From assembly GCA_963769945.1 (NCBI GenBank), contig CAVYOA010000018.1:1-64000 (forward strand): a DNA stretch of 64,000 nucleotides. The letters are read 5' to 3'. A model generated the notes under the pieces. That model saw nothing but the letters and a program-made list of their open reading frames with translations. It did not search any database and was not told the origin of the DNA. Made by a program: the position numbers and the translations under genes. Positions 7,373 to 16,231 of this stretch are shown here, piece by piece; position 1 is the first letter of the stretch; each line of letters begins with the position of its first letter. Source of the stretch: WHSW01 sp963769945 (GTDB lineage Bacteria; Actinomycetota; Thermoleophilia; Solirubrobacterales; 70-9).

Positions 7373-10300
7373 GTGCCCGCCGAAGCCCAGACGCCGACCG
7401 CCGCTCAGGCGGCTGTGGCCAGGCACCGAAGGCGGTCCGTTGCTGGTTCAGGGTGTCGCGGGCTCGGGGCGCACCGAGGCGCTCGCGCTGCGACTAGAGG
7501 CACTTGTCAGCCGAGGAGTACGCCCCGAGCACGTTCTCGTCCTCACCCGCTCGCGGGCTGCTCGTTCGCAGCTGCGCGCGCGGGCTGAGGCATTGCTCGA
7601 TCGCCCGCATGAAGAGCTTTGGATCCACACTTACGAGGCAGCAGGTGAGGCTCTGCTTCGCGAGTACTCGGTCGAGGCCGGCCTCGACCCCTTCTTCACC
7701 ACCGTTGGCCCTGCTGATCGCCTCGCGATCTTGCTCGAGCACGTCGACGAACTGCCGCTGCGCCACCATGAGATTCGCGGTAATCCTGCCGGCTTGCTCG
7801 CCCGCCTGCTGCGCCGTGTCGATGTGCTCAAAGCCGAGGCAGTCGCGCCGGCGACGTTGCGCGAGTGGGCAGTAGCTGCGTCGCGGGCAGCGACGAGCGC
7901 TGCCGAGCGCGAGCGAGCCGAGCGCGAGATCGAGTTCGCGGAGCTCTTCGCCCGTCACGATCGCATCCTCCGCGAAGCTGGCAGCCTCGATGGCGGCGAC
8001 CTCGTGCTCGAGCTCGCGCGCCTGCTGGGCGATCGGGCTGATGTCTGCGAAGCGGTAACCGGGCGCTTCGGACACGTGCTCGCCGATGAGCTCGAAGACA
8101 ACGGCGTCGCACACTGGCGCATGCTCGCGGCCCTGGCTGGGGCCCCGGACGCCGATCTCGTCGCGGCCTGTGATCCGCGTCAAGCGACGCGCCGCTTTCG
8201 CAGCGCCGGCAGTGCCGCGCTCGAGACGTTTCGAACGCGCTATCCGAGCGCCATCGAGATCGAGCTCGAGGCGGCGATTCGAGCTCCCACCTCTGTGCGT
8301 TATTGGCGCTGCGAGAACGATCGCGCCCAGGCGCAGGCTGTCGCGCGCGAGGTCGAGCATCTGCTCGCCGGCGGTGAAGTGCCGGCCGAGCGCATCTGCA
8401 TCGTCGCCGGTGCCGGTTGGCGTGAGGGACGGCTCGTCGCGGCTGCGCTCGAGGAGCGCAGCGTCCCGTTTCGCTTCGCCGGTGACGCCGCCTTCTTTCA
8501 ACGGCCTGAGGTTCGTGACGCGCTCGCTTGGCTGCGGATGCTTGCCAACCCCGGTGACGCCGCCGCCGTCGTTCGCGCCCTGACCAGGCCGCCCGTCGAT
8601 CTGCGCTCCGTCGATCTCGCAAAGGTGACGACGATCGCCCGGCGGCGAAAGCTCGACATGGTCTCGGCCCTCGAAGCGGCGCTTGAGAGCCCGCAGCTGC
8701 CACCGGAGGCACGCGATCGCATTCAGGCCTTCCTGCGACTGCACAAGGCGGCCTCCAACGCGCTCGAGCAGATGCGAGCAGATGTCTTCGTTCGTCGCTT
8801 GATCGAACGCGTTGGCATGCGACGCCACCGCCTCTTCGCCGCCAGCCCCGAGACGGCGGAGCGCTTGGTCAACCTTTCGCGTTTGGCCGAGCTTGCCGCA
8901 GACTGGTCGCGGCGCGAGCCGCGCGGTTCGGTGCGCGAGTTCATCCGCCACCTGACCGCGGTTGCCGACGCCGGAGAGGTCGGTGGCGACGACTGCGACC
9001 GGCCTGTCGCCGGCGCGGTCCTGGTCGCCGAGCCCGACCAGATCAAGGGTCTCGAGTTCGACCATGTCTATCTGCTTGGACTGCGAAGCGGCGCCGTCGC
9101 CGCCCGCCATTGGGAGGATCTGTGGATTCCCGACGAGCTGCTCGCTGAGGCGTTGCCGGTGCCCGGTGAAGAGCTCACCGCCAGCCGTCGTTTGGCTCTG
9201 GCGCATGTCGCGATGACGCGGGCACGGGCGGCCCTGGTGCTGTCGTGGCCACAAAGCCAGGAAGGCGGTACGGCCGCACCGTCGCGGATCTATCGCAACG
9301 CGCTCGAGGCCGAAGGCGGCGAGGAGGAGTTTCACGAGGAGGAGCTGTTTGGGCCGGCCGAGGGCCTTCACTCGACCTATCGAATGCTGCGCGATGAGGT
9401 GCTCGAGGCGTCGTGGCGTGCCGGCTCGGCGCTGTCGGAGATGCGACTCGACACGGCGGCCGACGTCAACGCTGCGGTTGCCCGGTACCTGGAACTGGTC
9501 AAGCTTGCGGCATTGATCCAGCGCCCCGGAGCGGAGCCCGCGCCGGAGGTGATCGACGCGCTCAACGAGGTGCTTGGCCGGATCGCCTCGCCCGAGCAGC
9601 GGATGGAGATGGACGCCTCGTCGCTCGACCAGTACGTAATCGGCGAGGAGCGTGAACGCGGCAAGCGCCGCGAGCAGATCGCAGCACGGCGTGAGCCGTC
9701 GCTGGAGCAGTTTCTGCCGCGCCGAAAGGGCGGGCTTGGGCTTTCGGCGTCCGACATCGACCTCTATCGCACCTGCCCGCTGAAGTACAAGTTCGCGCGC
9801 GTCTTCGCGATCCCGCAAGAGCCAACCATCAATCAGCGCTTCGGCATCCTCATCCACAACGTGCTCGAGCGCTTTCATGCCGATGAGATGCGCGCGGGCG
9901 GCGGTCCGCGCAGCGGTGGCCTCGAGCGCCTGCTGACCCTGTTCGAGGCTGGCTGGCGCCGCCAGGGTTTCGGCTCCTCAGACGACGAGCTTCAGTATCG
10001 CGATCGAGCCGTTGCCGCCCTGGCGCGTTACGAGGAGCACAACCTGCACTCGGAGTCGCGGCCGATCTGGCTGGAGCGAAACTTCTCCTTTGCAATCGGC
10101 CCGCATCATCTGCGCGGTCGCGTCGACCGCGTCGATCGCCTGCCCGGCGGCGGCTACGAGCTGATCGACTACAAGACCGGCGATCCGGGCTCGGGCCCCA
10201 AGCTCAGCGGCGATGTGCAGCTGGCGCTCTATCGCCTCGCGGCAAGGGAGGCCTGGGAGATCGAGGCCGAGATCGGCAGCTACTGGTATGTGCTCGCCGA

Positions 10301-10466
10301 CGAGCGCGTCGAGCTACGGGCCGAGCCCGACGACGGCGAGCGCGTCGAGCGCACGGTGCTCGAGGTCGCCGCCGGGATCGAGGACCAAGACTTCGAGCCC
10401 CGGCCCTCACACGAGATCTGCTCCTGGTGTGATTACCGACTGATCTGCCCGGCCAGCGAAGCCTGA
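7373..10466 (+). CDS. UvrD-like helicase with C-terminal Fe-S PD-(D/E)XK nuclease
   Basis: This single-chain helicase-nuclease has about 1,030 residues and a likely role in recombination or double-strand break processing. The GTG at 7373 gives a Q-motif N-terminus (VPAEAQTPTAAQAAVARH), joined to EGGPLLVQG if one C near 7427 is removed. Helicase motifs: Walker A GVAGSGRTEAL with Arg in place of the essential Lys, motif II ADELEDN, motif III AACDPRQATRRFRS, motif V IKGLEFDHVYLLG and motif VI RRLALAHVAMTRARA. The C-terminal nuclease has YRTCPLKYKFARV, GYELIDYKTGD and CSWCDYRLICP. The Cys arrangement (C...CxxCx5C) suits the 4Fe-4S cluster of AddB- and Cas4-like nucleases. No AddA partner is adjacent. 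Confidence 0.88.
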
Positions 10467-10491
10467 ACGCGGATCGCCGGCGCCGGGCGGC

Positions 10492-10540
10492 GTCATCGGT
10501 CGCTGGCGTGCGGAGCACGCCACGCTCCTGCTTCCTTGCC
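10492..10540. repeat. Dispersed hairpin repeat, copy 1
   Basis: A 49-base intergenic element between the convergent helicase and PAC2 genes. Its core TGGCGTGC-GGA-GCACGCCA (10504-10522) is a perfect 8-bp stem with a GGA triloop. It aligns over its whole length with 32007-32056, with about eight differences, one of which is a compensated stem pair. Flanking GCCGGGC (10482-10488) and GCCCGGC (10538-10544) could form an outer stem. I do not recognise a family. Confidence 0.65.
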
Positions 10541-10600
10541 CGGCTTGGCGCTCCACGCTCAGCCTTCACTGGCGCAGGAGTAGCCTGGACGCGATCGCGC

Positions 10601-11476
10601 TCAGGGACTGGGCTCGTCGCCTCGTTGGCGCAGAAACCGCTGGAAGTCGCGGGCGATGGTGTCGCCTGAGGGCACGTCCTCGGCCTCGAGGTCTTCCTCC
10701 TCGGACTGCTCGGCCTCGAGGCGGCGCACGAGCTCCTCGATCTCCGGATTCGAGGCGACGGCACGGTCGACCTGAGCCTCGAAGCGACCCATCGCCTCCT
10801 CCAGCTCCGAGGCTTCGATCGCGACCCCCGTGAACGCCTCGAGGCGGCGAAGCAGGGCCAGCGCTGCTTTCGGGTTCGGCACAGCAGCGATGTAGTGGGG
10901 AACGGCCGCCCACAGGCTGGCGGAGGTGAGCCCGCCGCGCCGGCAGGCGTCGTGGACGATGCCGACGATGCCGGTGGGCCCCTCGTAGCTGGAGCGGCTG
11001 AGTGAGAGCCGCTCGACGAGCTCGGAGTCGGACGCGAGTCCCGTGATCGGCACCGCGGTGGTGTGCGGGACGTCGGCAAGCAGGGCGCCGAGGGTGACCA
11101 CCATCTCGACCTCGAGACGCTTGGCGACCTCGACCACCGAGTCGGCAAACGTGCGCCAACGAAGGTTGGGCTCGATCCCCGAGATCAGGACGAGGTCACG
11201 CTCGGCATTCGGCGCGGGGGCGGCGAAGACGACGTTCTGGGGCCAGTCCACCTCACGCGTTTGCCCGTCCGAGAAGCGGATCGTCGGACGCGTCACCTGA
11301 AAGTCATAGAAGTCCTCGGGATCGATCTCGGCGATGAGCTCTGCGTCGAGCGAGAGCGCGACGGCTTCGAGCGCAGTGGTGGCAGCGCTCGCGGCGTCGT
11401 TCCAACCGGCGAAGGCTGCGACCAGGACCGGCGATCTCAGCTGAGGCGGATCACCCGCCCATTTCAGAGCTTCCAT
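10601..11476 (-). CDS. PAC2 family protein
   Basis: The 291-residue protein has the PAC2 (proteasome assembly chaperone 2-like) fold found in archaea and actinobacteria. Diagnostic segments are LVAAFAGWNDAASAATTAL near the N-terminus, DFYDFQVTRPTI, DLVLISGIEPNLRW and VTLGALLADVPHTTAVPITG. About 50 acidic and coiled-coil residues at the C-terminus (RRLEAEQSEEEDLEAEDV) form a tail. Members may chaperone assembly or bind ligands; the bacterial role is unsettled and no proteasome gene is in this window. The ATG start faces the YhaM-like gene divergently, with 37 bases between. Confidence 0.88.
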   Translation of the reverse strand: MEALKWAGDPPQLRSPVLVAAFAGWNDAASAATTALEAVALSLDAELIAEIDPEDFYDFQVTRPTIRFSDGQTREVDWPQNVVFAAPAPNAERDLVLISGIEPNLRWRTFADSVVEVAKRLEVEMVVTLGALLADVPHTTAVPITGLASDSELVERLSLSRSSYEGPTGIVGIVHDACRRGGLTSASLWAAVPHYIAAVPNPKAALALLRRLEAFTGVAIEASELEEAMGRFEAQVDRAVASNPEIEELVRRLEAEQSEEEDLEAEDVPSGDTIARDFQRFLRQRGDEPSP

Positions 11477-11513
11477 CGGCCGAGCCTACCCGTAGACCCG
11501 CGCGCGGGTAGCG

Positions 11514-12458
11514 GTGCATCGTCGTCGTTCGGTGTCCGCACCGTTGTTCAAGATCGAAGCTGTGGAAGCTGCCGTCGCTCGAATACACCCGCAGGTCTGT
11601 GAATTGCGCCCGGGCCAGCGCTTCGAGGGCCGTTACGCCTGTCTCTCGAAGGAGCGCCTAACGTCGCGAAACGGCAGCTCATATCTCTCGCTGCGGCTGC
11701 GGGATCGAAGCGGCGTGCTCGCGGCGCGGGTCTTTCGCGAGGCCGATCGAATCGGCCTGCGCTTTGATGCCGGCGATGCAATCGTCGCCCGCGGCAAGGT
11801 CGAGCGTTTTCGCGGTGAGCTGGTGGCCGAGCTCGACGACGCGCGCCGCATCGACACCGCCGACCTCGACCCGGCCGAGTTCCTCCCGGCCGCGTACCGA
11901 TCCGTCGAGGAGCTCGAGGGCTTTCTCGAGCATCTGATCCGCGAGGTCCACGATCCGGCGCTGCGGGGCGTCGTTGAGGCGGTGGTGATCACCGGTCCTG
12001 AAGCGGAAAACTTTCGCCGGGCACCCTGTACAACCGGGGGTCACCATGCCTATCTCGGCGGGCTGATCGAGCACACGGTGGCGGTCGCGACCCTCGTGCT
12101 CGAGACCAGCGCCCTGCATCCTCGCCTCGATTCCGACCTGCTGATGGCGGCGGCGATCTGCCACGACATCGGCAAGGCCAGAGAGTTCACCTATGGAGCC
12201 GAGTTCGGCATCTCCGAGGAGGGCCGCATGCTCGGCCATCTCGCGCTGGGCGCACAGATCATCGATCGAGTCTGCGACCCGCTGGCGCGCGATCGGCGCC
12301 TTGCGCTACTTCACTGCGTGCTCTCACACCACGGCCCCGATGCCTCGCAGGGCCGGGCGGGCAGACGCGGTGGTTTCGCCTCGGCCGAGGCGCTGGCGCT
12401 CTACCGCATCAACGCACTCGACGCCTCGATCAAGGGCTCGCTCGAGGGCCGCGGATAG
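11514..12458 (+). CDS. YhaM-like 3'-5' exoribonuclease (OB-fold plus HD domain)
   Basis: The 314-residue protein has an N-terminal OB-fold nucleic-acid-binding domain (about residues 25-105: RFEGRYACLSKE, YLSLRLRDRSG). An HD phosphohydrolase domain follows, with GGLIEHTVAVATL, AAICHDIGKAREF and LLHCVLSHHG. This order is that of YhaM/CBF1 3'-5' exoribonucleases. Start choice is uncertain: GTG at 11514, or GTG at 11532 giving VSAPLFKIEA. Neither has a clear Shine-Dalgarno. The 3' end overlaps the convergent TauE-like gene by 29 bases. Nuclease activity on RNA or DNA is inferred from the family. Confidence 0.82.
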   Translation: MHRRRSVSAPLFKIEAVEAAVARIHPQVCELRPGQRFEGRYACLSKERLTSRNGSSYLSLRLRDRSGVLAARVFREADRIGLRFDAGDAIVARGKVERFRGELVAELDDARRIDTADLDPAEFLPAAYRSVEELEGFLEHLIREVHDPALRGVVEAVVITGPEAENFRRAPCTTGGHHAYLGGLIEHTVAVATLVLETSALHPRLDSDLLMAAAICHDIGKAREFTYGAEFGISEEGRMLGHLALGAQIIDRVCDPLARDRRLALLHCVLSHHGPDASQGRAGRRGGFASAEALALYRINALDASIKGSLEGRG

Positions 12459-12810
12459 CCCTGCGCGCAAGCTGAGCCGCGACGAACGCAACCAGCACGG
12501 CGAAGGCGACCTCGAGCAGGCGCTCAGAGACGGTGTTGGAGATCACGACGCCGACGCCGACGCCGAGCGGCGAAAGCGCTCCGATCAGCAAACCCTCACG
12601 CAGGCGCACGTTGCCGAAGCCGTGCTGGCGCCAGGCGCCGACGAGCGCGACCGGGACGATCGCCAGCAACGATGTCGCCTCGGCCCGGATCTGAGGCTCG
12701 TCGAGGAAGATCACCAGGGCGGGGACAAAGAGAATCCCGCCGCCGACGCCAAGCACGCCGCCGACCGCACCGCCGGCGAAGCCGAGGATCGCTGCAAGCG
12801 CGTAGTCCAT
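12430..12810 (-). CDS. Half-size TauE/SafE-type membrane protein (second half)
   Basis: The 126-residue protein is mostly hydrophobic, with about four membrane spans. The family repeat motif GFAGGAVGGVLGVGGGILFV is near the N-terminus. TauE/SafE (DUF81) anion exporters normally contain two such halves in about 250 residues. Here each half is a separate reading frame. The ATG overlaps the preceding stop as TGATG, and the C-terminus ends in a basic cap (ARRAIRGPRASP), as a complete protein would. Together the two halves probably make one transporter, possibly for sulfonates, sulfite or other organic anions; the substrate is unknown. Confidence 0.78.
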   Translation of the reverse strand: MDYALAAILGFAGGAVGGVLGVGGGILFVPALVIFLDEPQIRAEATSLLAIVPVALVGAWRQHGFGNVRLREGLLIGALSPLGVGVGVVISNTVSERLLEVAFAVLVAFVAAQLARRAIRGPRASP

Positions 12811-13172
12811 CAGCCGAGCAGCAGCTCGATCGAGACGACGACAAGCAGGCCGGCAAAGAGCAGCGAGATCGTGCGTTCATCGATCCGTTGCTGCAGCGCC
12901 GTTCCGGCGACCACGCCGCCGACAGCGGGGACGCCGATCAGGGCGGCCTCGAGCAGGTCGACGTTGCCGTAGGCACCCTGGCCAATCGCCGCAAGCATCG
13001 CGATCACGACGATCGCGGCCATGCTCGTCCCGGTGGCCTCGCGCTCGCCGTAGGCAAACCAGAAGATCAACAGCGGAACGATCACGGTCCCGCCGCCAAC
13101 CCCAAACATGCCGCTGAACGCGCCCGCCGCGGTTGCGATCAGCGCCAGCTTGAGGATTCGATCCCGGGCCAC
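12810..13172 (-). CDS. Half-size TauE/SafE-type membrane protein (first half)
   Basis: The 120-residue integral membrane protein begins MARDRILKLALIATAAGAFS, with the repeat motif GMFGVGGGTVIVPLLIFW. It has roughly four spans and ends VSIELLLG. It matches the N-terminal half of TauE/SafE transporters, and its stop overlaps the next half's ATG by one base. A frameshifted single gene is possible in principle, given other breaks in this window. However, the clean stop/start overlap argues for two genuine coupled subunits. It is divergent from otsB with about 20 bases between. Confidence 0.78.
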   Translation of the reverse strand: MARDRILKLALIATAAGAFSGMFGVGGGTVIVPLLIFWFAYGEREATGTSMAAIVVIAMLAAIGQGAYGNVDLLEAALIGVPAVGGVVAGTALQQRIDERTISLLFAGLLVVVSIELLLG

Positions 13173-13193
13173 GTCGCGATACTAGGACGCGTG

Positions 13194-13982
13194 ATGGTCG
13201 CCGACCCGATTCTCGAAGCGCTGCGCGCCGATCCCGCGGCCGCCGCGATCCTTTGCGATATCGACGGCACGCTGGCGCCCATCGTCAGCGACCCTGCCGC
13301 CGCCGCGGTGCCGGCTTCGACCCGGGCCATGCTCGCGCAGCTTCAAACGCGCTACGCCCTCGTCGCCTGCATCAGTGGCCGCCGCGCCAGCGCCGCGCGG
13401 CGAATGGTCGGCCTCGATCAGCTCACCTACGCAGGCAACCACGGGCTCGAGCTGCTGCGCCCCGGCGAGGTTGAGCCCAGCCTCGATACCGCGGTCGGCC
13501 GGCGCGGGGCGGCGGCCTCGGAATTCGCGTCGCGGCTCGACTGGAACCATCTCGCCAGCGTCGGCCTGCGGCTCGAGGACAAGGGGCCGATCCAGGCGAT
13601 CCATTGGCGCGGCGCCAGCGACGAGACGACTGCCGAGCAGCGCGCGCAAGCGCTGGCGGTGCTGGCACAGCGCGAGGGCTTGACCACGCATTTCGGGCGC
13701 ATGGTCTTAGAGCTTCGCCCTGTTGCCACGGTCGACAAGGGTGTGGCCGCTCGCCGGCTCGTGAACGAGTCCGGGGTTGAGGTTGCGATGTTCGGCGGCG
13801 ACGACACGACCGACCTCGATGCTTTCGCGGCGCTGCGCGAGCTCGAGCACGGCGGTGGGCTGCAGCGGGCGGTCTGCATCGGCGTTGCCTCGAGCGAGGG
13901 ACCGAGCGCGATTCAGCGCCAGGCAGACCTCGTCGTCGCCGGGCCCGACGGTTTCGCCGAGCTCCTCGGGGGGCTGCTCTGA
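13194..13982 (+). CDS. otsB: Trehalose-6-phosphate phosphatase
   Basis: This cytoplasmic HAD-superfamily enzyme, about 262 residues, dephosphorylates trehalose 6-phosphate to trehalose. HAD motif I is ILCDIDGTLAPIV (nucleophile Asp and general-acid Asp). ISGRR follows at motif II, and the C-terminal HAD motif is MFGGDDTTDLDAF. LEDKGPIQAIHWRGA and LRPVATVDKGVAARRLV are typical of OtsB. ATG 13194 is preferred; GTG 13191 is adjacent and in frame, and the much longer upstream extension is antisense to the TauE genes. No otsA is seen nearby, so the synthase would be elsewhere. The stop overlaps the next ATG by one base (TGATG). Confidence 0.9.
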   Translation: MVADPILEALRADPAAAAILCDIDGTLAPIVSDPAAAAVPASTRAMLAQLQTRYALVACISGRRASAARRMVGLDQLTYAGNHGLELLRPGEVEPSLDTAVGRRGAAASEFASRLDWNHLASVGLRLEDKGPIQAIHWRGASDETTAEQRAQALAVLAQREGLTTHFGRMVLELRPVATVDKGVAARRLVNESGVEVAMFGGDDTTDLDAFAALRELEHGGGLQRAVCIGVASSEGPSAIQRQADLVVAGPDGFAELLGGLL

Positions 13983-14530
13983 TGCTGTTCGCCGATCTGC
14001 TTCGCAGCACCGTCCTGCTCACCGCCGCGGTCGCGACCGCGCTTGGCGCGATTGCGGTCATCGTCGCCAACCGCGAGCTCGACACGTTCGCTCTCGGCGT
14101 CGCCGCCGGCTGGTGGATCGCAGCGGCGGCGATCGGGTTGTGGCTCGGTCGCCCGGTGAGGGCCGCCGCCGCGATCGGCCGAGTGCTCGCGGGCGCGCGA
14201 ACCGCGACCAGCCTGCCTTCGCAGAGCGCGGGACGGATTGCGTTCGCGCGCTTGTGGCCGATCGGCGCCTTCGCCCTGGTCGTCGGCGGCGCCGGCTGGG
14301 TATGGCCTCAGGTCGCCGCCATCGGCGCCGGCTACGCGATTGCCACGGCGCTCGCCTGGCGTGGCCGCGAAGACGCGGTCTGTGCGATCGAGGAACGCGA
14401 CGGCGTTCGCTTCTACGTCGAGGCTTCCTCCGCGCTCGAGCCGGTGCGCTTGATCCGAACGCCGGGCCTCTACCGTGACCGCGCGCCGACGGCCAAGCCA
14501 CCGCCACCGCCATCCGCCGACACCGGCTAG
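13982..14530 (+). CDS. Membrane protein of unknown function, coupled to otsB
   Basis: The 182-residue protein has about four hydrophobic spans: LLTAAVATALGAIAVIVA, GVAAGWWIAAAAIGLWLG, WPIGAFALVVGGAGWVW and a further AAIGAGYAIATALAW. After these comes a soluble tail ending in a Pro-rich stretch (TAKPPPPPSADTG). The tail holds a short beta-rich segment (GVRFYVEASSALEPVRLIRT). No family was recognised. Translational coupling to the trehalose phosphatase suggests co-expression but does not show a shared pathway. The final bases overlap the convergent MFS gene. Confidence 0.75.
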   Translation: MLFADLLRSTVLLTAAVATALGAIAVIVANRELDTFALGVAAGWWIAAAAIGLWLGRPVRAAAAIGRVLAGARTATSLPSQSAGRIAFARLWPIGAFALVVGGAGWVWPQVAAIGAGYAIATALAWRGREDAVCAIEERDGVRFYVEASSALEPVRLIRTPGLYRDRAPTAKPPPPPSADTG

Positions 14531-15765
14531 CGCAGCCGAAGCCCGCGGGAGCTGTGAGTCCGACAGGCGGGCATAAGCAAAGGCGCCACCGGCGGCGGCC
14601 GCCAGCGCTGCGACTCCGGCGAGGATGAGGCCGGCGCGGGGGTCTGGCGACCTCCGAGAGCCAGCCGACGAGCGGGCCGCCGATCGGCGTTGAGCCCAAG
14701 AAGACGACCGAGTACAGGGCCATCACGCGCCCGCGCATCTCGGGCTCGGCATCGAGCTGCAGCGTCGAGTTGACGCCGGCGGCAAAGGTGACCGAGGCTG
14801 CTCCGAGCGCGACCAAGGCAACGAGCGCCAGCTCGAGCGTCGGCGCTGCGGCTGCGACGCAGCGCAAAGAGCCCGAAGGCAGCCGCCGAGCCGACCAGGA
14901 TCCGCTCGTTGACGCGGCCACGGGCACCGGCGACGAGCGCGCCTGAAACCGAGCCGATCGCCATCGCCACAGCCAGGGCGGTATAGGCGCCGGCGCCGCC
15001 ATCGAAGGTGAAGCGCCCCAGCAGCGGCAGCAGGACATGGAAGTTGAACGCCAGCAGGCCGACCACGACCATCATTCCCATCGGGATCAGCAGGGCCGGC
15101 TCGCGGCGCACGTAACGCACCGCCGCCAGCACTCCGGCGCTGTCGCGATCAGCCCTCGCCGCAACTTCGAGCCGCGCTGGATCCATCGCCCGCAGGGCAA
15201 AGATCATCGCCGCGAAGGTGAAGGCGTTGAGCAGAAAGCAGGGGCCGACGCCGACGGTCGCGATCAGGATGCCGGCGCTGGCCGGACCGACGATCCTCGC
15301 CGAATGCACGAGCAGGCTGTTGAGGCTGACCGCGTTGACCACGCGCTCGGTACCGACCATCTCGATGACGAAGCTCTGGCGGGTTGGATTGTCGATCGCG
15401 TTGATCGCGCCGCGCACGAACACCAGGCCAAACACCATCCACGGCTCGACGCCGCCGCTGGCGGTCAAACCCCAGAGCATGAGCGCCGGAACCGCCATCG
15501 CCGCCTGCGTGACGATCAGCACCGAGCGCTTGGGAAAGCGGTCGGCGAGGACGCCGCCCCAGGCCCCGAAGAGCAGGATCGGCAGGAACTGAAGCGCTGA
15601 GGTGATGCCGACGGCGACGCCGCTGCCTGTGAGCTCGAGGATGAGCCACATCTCGGCCACCATCTGCATCCAGTTGCCGCTGAGGCTGACCAGTTGTCCG
15701 GCGAAGTAGCGGCGGTAGTTGGGTACCTCGAGTGAGTCGAAGGAGCGGCGCAACGCTGCGCTCAT
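14527..15765 (-). CDS. MFS transporter (MFS_3/EntS-like), two frameshifts
   Basis: This is a major facilitator exporter. The first 300 residues are intact: VPNYRRYFAGQLVSLSGNWM, LADRFPKRSVLIVTQ (the loop 2-3 motif) and DNPTRQSFVIEMVG, typical of the MFS_3/enterobactin-exporter family. The frame is lost near 14870, where the protein continues one frame over (LELALVALVALGAASVTFAAG, STPIGGPLVGWLSEV). It changes again near 14640 (GLILAGVAALAAAAGGAFAY). Joined, it would have about 12 spans. Each break fits a 1-nt indel, so the native C-terminus is not certain. It follows the marR gene with a 4-base overlap, a layout typical of an efflux pump under local repressor control. Confidence 0.82.
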   Translation of the reverse strand: MSAALRRSFDSLEVPNYRRYFAGQLVSLSGNWMQMVAEMWLILELTGSGVAVGITSALQFLPILLFGAWGGVLADRFPKRSVLIVTQAAMAVPALMLWGLTASGGVEPWMVFGLVFVRGAINAIDNPTRQSFVIEMVGTERVVNAVSLNSLLVHSARIVGPASAGILIATVGVGPCFLLNAFTFAAMIFALRAMDPARLEVAARADRDSAGVLAAVRYVRREPALLIPMGMMVVVGLLAFNFHVLLPLLGRFTFDGGAGAYTALAVAMAIGSVSGALVAGARGRVNERILVGSAAAFGLFALRRSRSADARAGARCLGRARSSLGHLCRRRQLDAAARCRARDARARDGPVLGRLLGLNADRRPARRLALGGRQTPAPASSSPESQRWRPPPVAPLLMPACRTHSSRGLRLR

Positions 15766-16220
15766 CGACGCCTTCCATCGTCCTCGAGCATGCGCTCGAG
15801 GATTTCGGCTGCTCGCTCCAGCGTCGCGAGCTCATCCGCGTCTAGGCGCTTGAGGCGTCTTGCGATGTAAGCGTTCTTGCGACCACGCAGCCGCTTGAGC
15901 AGCGACCTGCCCTCGCTGGTGGAGCTGACCAGGCATGCGCGCCCATCGGCGGGGTCGGCCGTCCGTTCGATCAGCCCCGCGGCCTCGAGGTTGGCGATCG
16001 TCCGGGTGGAAGTCGGGCGCTGGACGCGTTCACGCTGCGCCAGCTCGCTCGGTGTCAGCGGTCCGTAGGTCTCGATCGTCGCCAAAGCGGCGGTCAGCGT
16101 GGGGCTGAGGCTGTCGCGCTCGGCACTCGAGGCCTCCTGGCGCAGGCGGCGAGCCGTGCGCACGATCGCGAGCCGAAGGCGCGCGGCGGTGTCGCTCGTC
16201 GATGAAGGTGTGGTTACCAT
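15762..16220 (-). CDS. MarR family transcriptional regulator
   Basis: The 152-residue protein has the winged helix-turn-helix of MarR dimers. The recognition region is LTPSELAQRERVQRPTSTRT, with the wing at ERTADPADGRACLVSSTSEG. Helices at both ends supply the dimer interface. It overlaps the MFS start (ATGA) and likely represses the two-gene operon from the palindrome just upstream. MarR/MFS pairs commonly respond to phenolic or antibiotic ligands, but the ligand here is unknown. Its upstream gap faces the poorly resolved 5' end of the CocE gene. Confidence 0.92.
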   Translation of the reverse strand: MVTTPSSTSDTAARLRLAIVRTARRLRQEASSAERDSLSPTLTAALATIETYGPLTPSELAQRERVQRPTSTRTIANLEAAGLIERTADPADGRACLVSSTSEGRSLLKRLRGRKNAYIARRLKRLDADELATLERAAEILERMLEDDGRRR

Positions 16221-16221
16221 T

Positions 16222-16231
16222 GCTAATTAGC
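16222..16231. promoter_or_regulatory. Candidate MarR operator
   Basis: GCTAATTAGC is a perfect 10-bp palindrome that starts 2 bases upstream of the marR ATG in an AT-rich patch (TTGCTAATTAGCTTAGCGAA). A second partial copy (TTAGC) follows. MarR proteins usually bind short palindromes over their own promoter, so autoregulation is the natural reading. Confidence 0.5.

Noticed and set aside
7494..9878. Minus-strand open frame of 794 codons through the helicase gene
   Set aside because: Antisense to conserved helicase motifs; it contains no recognisable domain.
10467..10600. tRNA or CRISPR repeat in the helicase/PAC2 gap
   Set aside because: The hairpin lacks tRNA arms and CCA context, and there is no regularly spaced repetition.
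12672..13193. Upstream extension of otsB by 174 codons
   Set aside because: It overlaps two TauE-like genes on the other strand and has no trehalose phosphatase sequence. The HAD domain starts just after ATG 13194.
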